Position numbers and translations under genes: made by a program. A DNA stretch of 64,000 nt, taken from the NCBI GenBank assembly GCA_019973155.2, contig BPQB01000027.1:186001-250000 (forward strand), in the 5' to 3' direction. Below the pieces are notes generated by a model. The model made no database searches. It saw only the letters and a list, made by a program, of their open reading frames with translations, and was not told where the DNA came from. The stretch is from Phanerochaete sordida. Lineage: Eukaryota > Basidiomycota > Agaricomycetes > Polyporales > Phanerochaetaceae. Of this stretch, positions 56,402-64,000 are shown in pieces (within the stretch, counting starts at the first letter, position 1; every line of letters begins with the position of its first letter).

Positions 56402-56513
56402 TGCCTATAGTCCAGCGCCCCAAAGAGCAGCAGAAGGCGACTTGAAGCCTCCCAGTGCGCCTCTTCCTATCCCCTCATCGACTTCCGCCGCGTTGACCAA
56501 CAATGGCGCAGGC

Positions 56514-57216
56514 ATGTCATTCCGCGTCTTCTCCTCGCATTTCCACGGCGGACTCATTCGATCCCACCAGCTCAGCCTCATTGACGCAGGGACTCTCCGT
56601 GTTGAGTTCGGCCCTGCGGGCGTGGAGCTGCAGCAGGAGGACGGTGCTCCCGCGCTGCCCGCCGCCGTGTCGGGCCCGAACTCCAAAGCGCTTCAAGAGG
56701 CAGACGTGAACCATATCCAGCGCGTGGACATCGTCGTCTACGCGAGTACCCGTACGTCGCCAATTGTCCGTTATACCGACGTTCCTGCGCTCATCAGCTG
56801 CAGCCCTGCTGGAGGTTCTGCATCGCTTCACCCTCGCATCGTACACGAATATGCGATCCCTGTCGGTCGAGGTCGTGTACGACACCAACGACAGCAGCCA
56901 CATCGTCGACGTGTGGCGCAACATCCTCCCCGTGCTGCGATCCATCCACGACACCGCTCAGCTCGAGCACTTGACGTTGACAAGCCCCGTGCCGCTGGCG
57001 ACCCTGCGCTCGGGGTGGTCGGGCTCTACGACCGTCGCCGGGCTGCAGCAACCGCTGTATAGCATCGACCACGCTCTTGTCCGCCTTGTCGATCGCGCGC
57101 CCCTCGAACACGTCATCGTCGTCCCGCCCCAGGGAGAGACGTTCCTCTCGACGGATTGGGCTCGCGCCAGGAGCTTCTTCCCCGCCCTCTTCGATTATGA
57201 CATGCTCCGCTACTGA
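56514..57216 (+). CDS. Unknown two-exon gene, paralogue H1
   Basis: ATG at 56514 (MSFRVFSSHFHGGLIRSHQL), one intron with donor GTACGT at about 56751 and acceptor ATCAG at 56801. Joined protein is ~215 residues: IDAGTLRVEFGPAGVELQ, NHIQRVDIVVYASTPAALLE, MRSLSVEVVYDTNDSSHIVD, VWRNILPVLRSIHDTAQLEH, LTLTSPVPLATL, DHALVRLVDRAPLEHVIVV and WARARSFFPALFDYDMLRY. The LEHLTLTSP and LEHVIVVPP segments look like leucine-rich strands of basidiomycete F-box-type proteins, but no F-box is present. Its paralogue H2 (62654) keeps intron position and C-terminus. An out-of-frame ATG 11 bases upstream (56503) is also conserved. Function unknown. Confidence 0.65.
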
Positions 57217-57871
57217 GTTCTTTGTGGCACACGATGCTATACTTGCTCTGACTACAAGCGTCATTGAGTCTTAGCTGTAGTCCGACCACCGGCTTGTAAA
57301 GTACTTGATCTATTGCTAGTTAGTCTTCCTGCTCCCAGCTGTTGCACATGTTGTACATGAAGATTCAATCATATTGTTGCCACCGCTATATAGTGGGACA
57401 TATTATGCTAAGGCTCCGCTATCGAGGACTACTGCATGCTCTACTCAAGCGTATTTATGTGCGCTCCGCGAAATTTCTGCTGAAATCCCCAGGCTCGATG
57501 ATGCAGTGCGAGATTTAGTTAAGATCCCCCAGCGCCGCCCAAGGCGAGCTATTGGCGGCTGGAAATTTCAGCTCCTAGTGTTCGGTGAATTTTTCGGATT
57601 TGCCACAGCCACATAAATATGCTCTACTGCATGAATCATAAATGTCATCGTCCGCTCAAGGTCTGAATTACGCGCACGAGGGCAGATGAGAGATGTATAT
57701 ATCCTTTCGTTGAGTGCGAGTATGTCACGCAGGGGCCGCAGGCAACGTATGGGCATTGAGCGACGGTGCGAGGCGGAATATAACGGGATATTGTACACCA
57801 GAGGAATAGACGGGATGTAGGATAGGTCGAAAGCGAAGAAGCCGTCCAAAGCCCCAGGAGCTAGAAAGAAA
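57217..57871. other. Intergenic between H1 and P450
   Basis: About 650 bases, AT-richer than average. A short stretch at about 57725-57765 (GCAGGCAACGTATGGGCATTGA) echoes the last codons of the 2OG oxygenase at 54781-54803, and the following bases resemble its 3' flank; this looks like a duplicated fragment of that gene's end. No complete gene. Confidence 0.4.
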
Positions 57872-59924
57872 TCACGACTCGTCCGGCACATACGGGGTAA
57901 CGAGCAGCGGCAGCGCGCTGCCCTCGTTCTGCCTGCCCGCGACGTACGGCCGCGTCAGAATCCTGCAGTACCGTCAGCCCCATCTCACACACAAGCATGA
58001 GCGCACGCACACGTTCGCCTTGCCGATCTTCGACGCCGGGTCCGGCGCGAACCGGAACTTGGTGACAAGCGCGAAGAGGAAGCTCTTGAGCTCAATGACG
58101 GACATGCGCACGCCGATGCACGCCTGTCTGAATATCAGCGCGGGGAAAGGAAGGAGGAGCGCGCGGGACGTACGCGTGGGCCGGCAGAGAAGGTTAGTGT
58201 GTGTTGGTACAGCCCCGGGAGCGCCTTGATTGTCTCAGGAAGGTCGTTCCAGCGGTCGGGGCTGCACAAGTAGTCAGGACATCACTCTCTTTGACGAGAG
58301 AAAGTACCCACTCGAACTTCCACGCGCTCTCACCCCAGAGCCCCTTGTCGAGGTTGAAGCCTTCGATGGGCACATGTACGAACGTGCCCTTCGGCACCGC
58401 GATCTGGCTCACACGCTCCTCGACGACGCGGCCGTCCTTGAGCGTGCGCTTCAGGGGCCCGGAGACGGGCACGACGTCGTCGCGCGTCGCCTCGCGGATC
58501 GACGAGTGCACGGGCGGGATGAGGCGCAGCGTCTCGCGGAGGACGTTCTCGAGGAGCGGGAGCTCCGCGAGCGCGGCGTAGAGCCGCTGCACCTCGTCGT
58601 TTGTCAGCGTGTGCAGGTCCGCGGCGGGCGCGACGGAGAGCAGCTCCGCGCGGAGGCGGTCCTGGATGGACGGGTAGAGCGCGAGCACGTAGAGTGTCCA
58701 GGTCAGTGCAAGCGAGGTCGTGTCTGTCCCGGCGAACATGAAGGTGTTGATGTTGTGCAGGAGATCCGCGTCGGAGAGGCGCTGGTCGGGCGGGAGGTCC
58801 TTAGCGGCGTTGGACTTCACTGCGATGGGCTAGATGTCGGTATATGCGGGACCATGGGATGAGAGGGGTACGTACACATGAGACTCAGCAGATCTTTGCC
58901 TTGGTAGACCTCTCCTTTCTCTTCTGCCTCGGATATCTTGCGCTTCTTCTCCTGGATGAGTTTGCCGGCGACCCGCTCGATGACCTTCTGACACTTTGCT
59001 ACGAAGCGTGTGGTCTCGTTCGGCTGGAAGAAAGTTAGTCGGGCTTTGCTCTCCGCCTTGTTCCTTTGTTACTCACAAGTATCTTGTCGATAATTGGGAT
59101 GTACATCGAGAGCATAGCGCGCATCCCGCCCTTCTGTCGCGATACTGCAGTCTCGAACATGTCGACATACGCCCTCAAGAGCTCGTTGTCCTCATTCTGC
59201 AGCGCATTGAACTCATAATCGAAGCCCGCGGCGCCCATGACGTCGAAAGTCGCGCGGCTGGCCCAGCTGCAGACGTTGATGACCGTGCCCTTGCCCTCCT
59301 CGGCACCACCCTCGCGGATGAGGTCCATCCAGCGCTCCTGCAGCGCAGTGCCGCGACTGAACACGAGCGGGATGAGCGCGCGCATCGCCTGCAGCGAGAA
59401 CGCGGGTGTTGCGATGCGCCGCTGCCGCTTGTGCATCTGGCCCTCCGCGGAGAGCATGCCACGCCCGATGAGTCCTGAGATCAGGCGACGGCTAGACCAG
59501 GGCTTTTCGTAGATGGTTGTGTTCTGCAGAACGTGGTTCATCGTGACCGGGTCCAGGGTGAAGAGGCGTTGGTCCCACTACGCGTGCTCAGCAGCGTACG
59601 TGAGTCGAGACGAGAAGACTCACTGGGACCGGACCGCGAATGTACACGTTTCGCCCGTACTTCTCCACAAACTCTGCAGCAGTATGAGGTGACCGCCTAG
59701 GGCTACGCACTGTGGTTAGCTCAAGGACATGACGTTGAAGGCGCGACGTACTCCATAGTCATGACTATATGCCGCCATTCGACCAGCCACTTGCTCTGTG
59801 GGCCAGGAAGCTGTCTGATGGGGTTGTTGAGGGGATATATGATGCATAGGTACACCACATATCCTGTTAGCAGCAGGAGGCCTGCGACAGCCAGGCTGAA
59901 GACGGCGAGAGTGAGCGGACCCAT
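57872..59924 (-). CDS. Cytochrome P450 monooxygenase
   Basis: Membrane-anchored haem monooxygenase. ATG at 59924 starts an N-terminal helix (LAVFSLAVAGLLLLTGYVVY) and proline hinge RQLPGPQSKW; exon 1 ends at 59752. The spliced product contains FVEKYGRNVYIRGPVP, MLSAEGQMHKRQRRIATPAF (helix C, WxxxR region replaced by HKRQRR), MFAGTDTTSLALTW (oxygen-binding I helix), ENVLRETLRLIPPVHSSIRE (ExxR) and GLYQHTLTFSAGPRACIG. The haem motif F-x-x-G-x-R-x-C-x-G is complete after splicing at about 58165. It ends PYVPDES at 57872. Introns are GT-AG and no defect was seen. Substrate unknown; the position beside reductase and oxygenase genes suggests a tailoring role. Confidence 0.9.
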
Positions 59925-60257
59925 GAGAGACGGGTAGAGAGGCGTTCGACTTCAGTCAAATAGACTGCGGGCGAGTCTGGATATGAGGGCTCGAGTACAG
60001 GAGACTCATCGAGCCTGCAGACAATAAGCAAAGGGCATGAGAACCGCGCTGAGCCGCGGACATGGTCGCGGGCTGTCGTGGGCGGGAGACAAAAGCGCGA
60101 TCCGATTCTGCCAATTCTGCATCCGAGCATGGGCGGCTATCTGTATTCCAGCGTTTCCCCTCCAAAAGCCGTCCCGTAATGGTCACTTTGGGACTATAGT
60201 ATTTGCCTTGCCCTAAATGATGCTTTACCTTGCTTGAAAGGTTTCTCGGGACCCCCA
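59925..60257. other. Upstream region of the P450
   Basis: 333 bases containing the P450 promoter; no clear TATA box or other feature. Confidence 0.35.
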
Positions 60258-60780
60258 TACAGTGCGTTGCATATGAAACTGCGCACCGCGAATTTCGCGC
60301 AGTTATTTGTCCCGTACAAATTCGCCTTATCGGGCGAAGTGGTGGTCACAGATGGAGAATATTCGCCTGGCACATAGCAGGCGTTCATGCAAAGGGTTGA
60401 CTGGCAGCTGCAGAGCGAATATATCCAGCACTGTGAACTCCCAATGGACCGCCGATTAGGTGGGACTCCTCGCGAGAATACCGTCCAACACATGCTAGCC
60501 GCGCATTTCGCAGCGCTAGCGCGCGCAAGTGGTGGTCTGCCGCCCTCCCTCAATTTCACGCAATTCGTTTCGCTGAAAGCTGTACGCCGGCGTGCAGCTA
60601 TGGTAAACACCCTCGCAATGCTATCGCGCACTGTAGCCAGCAAAAGGGTGAGCTACAATAATCCGTGACGGACGCGCTCTAGGCCTGTGACCGAGGTCGT
60701 TGCCTCGAAAGGTATACGTTGTACGGAACAAACATCGCCGCGAAAATCACGGTGTGCAGTTTCATATGCAACGCACTGTA
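60258..60780. mobile_element. MITE-like element with ~60-bp TIRs and TA ends (Tc1/mariner type)
   Basis: CAGTGCGTTGCATATGAAAC at the left and its exact complement at the right are the outer ends of imperfect inverted repeats of about 60 bases. Both ends are flanked by TA, the target duplication of Tc1/mariner-type transposons. Total about 523 bp with no transposase frame, so non-autonomous. It lies directly upstream of a truncated acyl-CoA dehydrogenase. Confidence 0.75.
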
Positions 60781-60930
60781 GTGGTAAGTGTAGCCTTGCG
60801 GCCGAAACGGTGAGTTCAATCCCGGCTGAAGCCATTTTTTTAATTGCTCACGGCGCTTAAGGGCGTTTGAACCGCACGCGATTGACTATCGCGTCGTTTT
60901 AAACCGCCCAACTTCGACTCTTGCATCCTC

Positions 60931-61603
60931 AGCAACTTCAACCACGAGCGATGGATGATCTACAGCACGAGCCTGGCAGCACAGCGGCGGATAGTCGAGG
61001 AGTGTCTGAAGTGGTCGAACCAGCGGATAGTCTTTGGCAAGCCCCTCAACTCGCAGGCGGTCATCCGCGCCAAGCTCGCGAATATGATCGCACGTGTCGA
61101 GGCAGCGCAAAATTGGATGGAGATGGTCACACACCAGATGAACAACGTAAGTACTGCGCCCTGTATGGATATCTGATATCCATCTCCGATTCTCTGAACC
61201 CTGACCGCGCCCACCAGATGTCTTACAATGAGCAGTCGGACAAGCTTGCAGGGCCCATTGGTCTTCTCAAACAGTATGTGCATTCCTAGGACGCCCAGTT
61301 TATTCAGCTGACCATGGACTCCTGCAGATTCGTTACGCGCACGGGACGTGAAACCGCTGAAGATGCCACCCAAATTTTCGGCGGCCGTGGCATCACGGCA
61401 ACAGGCATGGGCAAGCTTGTCGAGAACGTAAGTGCAGCTCCTGCCTCGTTCTCGCTTATCCGGAGCAAGGCTGACTATTGCAACTCGCGCAGTACCATCG
61501 CACTTCGCCGTACGATGCGATCCTGGGTGGAGCCGAGGACGTTCTGGGCGACCTAGGCGTGCGGCAGGCCATGAAGAAGATGCCAAAGAACGCGCGGCTG
61601 TAA
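60931..61603 (+). pseudogene. 3' remnant of an acyl-CoA dehydrogenase gene
   Basis: Only the C-terminal domain (~180 residues) is present, on four exons joined by GT-AG introns. It begins NFNHERWMIYSTSLAAQRRI after a possible acceptor (CCTCAG). It continues with KWSNQRIVFGKPLNSQAVI, then MSYNEQSDKLAGPIGLLKQF, ATQIFGGRGITATGMGKLVE and YHRTSPYDAILGGAEDVLGD, ending KKMPKNARL at 61603. These are the helical-domain and FAD-contact motifs of the family. No trace of the N-terminal and middle domains lies upstream; an inverted-repeat element and a stop in frame at 60883 occupy that space. The remaining frame is undamaged, so the truncation may be recent. Confidence 0.8.
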
Positions 61604-61946
61604 TTTCGCTGTCATTCCAGTTCATTGTGCACTGCTGGATTAATTTCGTATATTATCCTGGAATATGAGTTGTATAAACTTGTGTATAGTAGAACGAGGT
61701 GCTTCTGCGAATGACCTGGAAGCTGGCTTGCCAAATTGAGCGCCAGCAACAAAAGTTTGATTATCTGCCCTGTCAAAGACGAGGAGCTAAGTTCTGTTCC
61801 AGCCTGTGCAGACACTTCCCTCCTGGGGCTCGTTGCATGGTAAGTAACTACCGAGTGGCGCATTTTTGAAGGTGGCTAAGTGCATGCCGGACTCGTGCAG
61901 ACCCTTTCCTAGCACCTGAACATCGTCCGCGAACTCTCACACCGTT
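61604..61946. other. Intergenic
   Basis: About 340 AT-richer bases between two gene fragments; nothing recognised. Confidence 0.35.
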
Positions 61947-62104
61947 ATGGCTTCGCGTGCAGACGAAAGCGCTGCAGCGCCCACGGATCGCGAGGTCCAT
62001 ATGCAGTGGATGCACAAGGCCCGTTATGGCTTCGCGTGCAGACGAAAGCGCTGCAGCGCCCACGGATCGCGAGGTCCATATGCAGTGGATGCTCAAGGCT
62101 CAAG
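61947..62104. repeat. 79-bp direct duplication
   Basis: 61947-62025 is repeated almost perfectly at 62026-62104, including the start codon of the TAD2 fragment; differences are limited to the last few bases (TGCACAAGGCC versus TGCTCAAGGCT). Confidence 0.85.
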
Positions 62105-62221
62105 AGATGGCAAGATTTTCTCTGTCCGGTCTATGAGTCATGCCACCGTGCTGATGACTCCTCGATAGGCAGAAGAGGCCTTGGCTGCGGGCGAGGTCCC
62201 GGTGGGCTGTGTCTTCGTACG
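61947..62221 (+). pseudogene. TAD2: 5' fragment of TAD2-type tRNA adenosine deaminase
   Basis: TAD2 is the catalytic subunit that makes inosine-34 in tRNA. Copy 1 of exon 1 starts at 61947 (MASRADESAAAPTDREVHMQ); a second copy starts at 62026 and continues HMQWMLKAQEM, then after a GC donor (GCAAGA) and an AG at 62169 comes AEEALAAGEVPVGCVFVR. That is the usual start of the deaminase fold. The similarity then stops: the zinc-binding HAE and PCxxC motifs and everything after are absent. The 79-bp shift between copies breaks frame, so the first ATG cannot reach the second exon. A truncated, partly duplicated gene fragment. Confidence 0.75.
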
Positions 62222-62287
62222 AGTGTGCCTTCGATCCCATGACACTGGCGTCGTCTGTGACGTGACGTGACCTGCCCAAGGCTAAAT

Positions 62288-62436
62288 GTCAAGCGTTCGC
62301 CGGGCGCGACACGGCCTCCGAGATCTGAGATCAAGCGACTCTCACTGGCAGTCCGCGGCATGCTCGACGTCGAGCTACATGGAGTCAAGCGTTCGAGCGC
62401 GCGACACAGCCTCTGAGATCTGAGATCAGGCCACTC
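62288..62436. repeat. Pair of ~54-bp direct repeats
   Basis: 62288-62342 and 62384-62436 share GTCAAGCGTTCG, GCGCGACAC and CGAGATCTGAGATCA-type blocks with a few substitutions. They are 96 bases apart, in non-coding DNA. Confidence 0.7.
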
Positions 62437-62653
62437 AGGAGCAGACTCTCGCAGTCGTCGCGGATACCACAGCTCAATCATCAATTCTTCTCTGACGCTG
62501 GTGCAGGCACGCACCCTGCCAATTTCCATGGTCGTTCCTCATAAATAGCCGCGATGGCAGCCTGCGGAGTGGCAGAACCTGCGGCAGAGCCTGTGTCTAC
62601 TCCTCCAATCTCCCCATCCACCAAGCGCAGGATTTCCACACAATGGCGCAGGC

Positions 62654-63370
62654 ATGTTCACTTGTCTTGTTCCCTCACGGCTGGGTGTTGAACTCATACG
62701 AGCTCGGCAGTCTGTTCTCGTTGACGCTAGGACCCTCCGTGTTGAGTTTCGTTCCGAACTACAGCTAGTAGGCGGTGGTCAGGCGCCGCCCGCCGCCGCC
62801 GCCGCCATGAACTCCAAAGCATCTCGAGAGCCCGGGCTCGCCAACATCGAACACTTGAATATTGTCGTCTACACAACCACCTGTACGTCATCGAATTTTT
62901 TTCCCTCTTCCTGTGCCACCGCGCGAGTCCTGTACTCATCAGCTGCATGCGTCCCAGCCCTGCTGGAGGCTCTGCGACAGTGCGACCTCGCCCGCTACCC
63001 CGCCCTGCGATCCCTGTCAATCGAGATCGTGTACGACACCGTCGACAGCAGCCGCGTCGTCGACGTGTGGCGCAGCATCCTCGCCGTGCTGCGCTCTATC
63101 CCCGCCACCACCGCCCTCGAGCACTTGACGTTGACGAGCCCGGTGCCGCTGGCGGCCCTGTGCTCGGGGTGGTCGCGCTCCGCGCTTGTCGCCGTGCTGC
63201 AGCAGCCGCTGTACAGCATCGACCACTGTCTTGTCAGGATTGTCGATCGCGCGCCTCTTGAGCATGTCACCGTCGTCCCGCCCCAGGGAGAGACGTTCTT
63301 CTCGAGCAACTGGGCGCGTGTCCGGAGCTTCTTCCGCGCCCTCTATGATTACGACATGCTCCGCTACTGA
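62654..63370 (+). CDS. Unknown two-exon gene, paralogue H2
   Basis: ATG at 62654 (MFTCLVPSRLGVELIRARQS), intron from about 62884 to 62940 (donor GTACGT, acceptor ATCAG), same position as H1. The joined protein shares with H1: VDARTLRVEFRS, NIEHLNIVVYTTTS, PALRSLSIEIVYDTVDSSRV, VWRSILAVLRSIPATTALEH, LTLTSPVPLAALCSGWSRS, DHCLVRIVDRAPLEHVTVV and WARVRSFFRALYDYDMLRY, ending in an identical DYDMLRY. A Pro/Ala-rich insertion (APPAAAAAMNSK) marks the most variable part. Unspliced, the frame stays open through the intron, which would add 19 residues. Family unknown; leucine-rich strands suggest a protein-interaction fold. Confidence 0.65.
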   Translation: MFTCLVPSRLGVELIRARQSVLVDARTLRVEFRSELQLVGGGQAPPAAAAAMNSKASREPGLANIEHLNIVVYTTTCTSSNFFPSSCATARVLYSSAACVPALLEALRQCDLARYPALRSLSIEIVYDTVDSSRVVDVWRSILAVLRSIPATTALEHLTLTSPVPLAALCSGWSRSALVAVLQQPLYSIDHCLVRIVDRAPLEHVTVVPPQGETFFSSNWARVRSFFRALYDYDMLRY

Positions 63371-63637
63371 GAAGTGTTATCGTACACTGCACCGTTCCCA
63401 TTCTACGGTGCAACGGTATTCCTAGCGCTGCTACAGACCAGCTGTCTTCATATCTCCATATTCCAGAATCTCTCCCTCCTCAGTGTCATCAGCAAAATAA
63501 TGATGACCTTAGAAAGGGTTTAGTAGCCCATACCAGCGTCACATATCCTTTTGGGTGGTACAACAAAATTACACTATCACAGTATCCATGGGCACAAGCG
63601 CGCAACGGCGCCACAGCAGCCAAAATTTGTTCCTCGA

Positions 63638-64000
63638 CTACAACAGGTGCATCACCGCAAGCAGCGCACTCAGCACGAGGGCAGCAACCGACGGCGCACC
63701 GCGGATCGCGCCGTTCGAGCCCGTCGTCGTCGCGGTCGTGGACGCCGCTTGCGCGAGGAGGTCGGGGCACTGCGGCGCGGTGAGCACGCTGCCGTACTCG
63801 CTCGCAAGGATGAGCACGACGCCGTTCGTCCAGCCGAAGCCCGCCTGCACAGTGTACTCGCCGCCGCGCCCGGCGGAGTCGATGTCCGAGATCGAGAACT
63901 TCTCGAACATCTGCGCATCTGTCAGTACTCGCCAGAGCATATCGAGACGGAGAAGAACGCACGTTGCCGGTGTTGTTCACGCTCTGCGTCACGTTCAGCT
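63638..64000 (-). CDS. Trehalase (GH37), C-terminal end with GPI-type tail; cut by window edge
   Basis: Trehalases split trehalose into two glucose molecules. The spliced end reads LNVTQSVNNTGN, MFEKFSISDIDSAGRGGEYT and VQAGFGWTNGVVLILASEYG. The EKF...GGGEY and GFGWTNGV stretches are the GH37 signature near the C-terminus (here GRGGEY). An intron lies at about 63913-63964. The tail is Ser/Thr-rich then hydrophobic (GAPSVAALVLSALLAVMHLL) without a following basic segment, the pattern of a GPI-anchor signal, so the enzyme is probably cell-surface or wall-bound acid trehalase. The start is beyond the right edge. Confidence 0.88.

Overview
This window is nuclear DNA of a filamentous basidiomycete, most likely an Agaricomycete and probably a polypore-type wood decayer (inference). 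Genes are split by many roughly 45-70 bp introns with GTRNGT donors, CTAAC branch points and YAG acceptors. The DNA is GC-rich. The recognisable proteins are fungal: Rot1, Atp17, Gpi16, a three-module adenylate-forming reductase, a P450 and a GPI-tailed trehalase.

The most unusual content is a lineage-type multigene family with no name I recognise. Its proteins combine three N-terminal RRM-like units split over conserved exon junctions, a charged coiled coil of very variable length, a conserved W/F-rich module and a C-terminal J-like segment with an HPDK motif. Seven copies are visible: a 3' end at the left edge, an internally deleted pseudogene and an intact gene on the minus strand (0.6-4.1 kb), and a head-to-tail array of four genes on the plus strand (23.3-34.6 kb). 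Between the two groups lies conserved housekeeping DNA: ROT1, the proteasome beta-6 gene PRE7, an intron-bearing tRNA-Asn, ATP17 and GPI16, separated by long stretches without convincing genes.

From 34.7 to 43 kb a two-gene unit is duplicated: a secreted type-B carboxylesterase next to a small Ala/Thr/Ser-rich protein starting MGNKGS, a likely N-myristoylation signal. The second esterase is a pseudogene. From 44.6 to 60 kb there is a possible metabolic neighbourhood: an A-T-R adenylate-forming reductase, an NADP-dependent dihydroflavonol-reductase-like SDR, a 2-oxoglutarate/Fe(II) oxygenase and a cytochrome P450, with a PRMT3 arginine methyltransferase lying inside it.

The right end (55-64 kb) is rearranged. 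It holds two inverted-repeat elements, a 52-bp tandem repeat bounded by inverted repeats, 5'- or 3'-truncated copies of an acyl-CoA dehydrogenase and of the tRNA deaminase TAD2, and a duplicated unknown two-exon gene. The window closes inside a trehalase. All gene models are hand-spliced from sequence; no transcript or database evidence was available.
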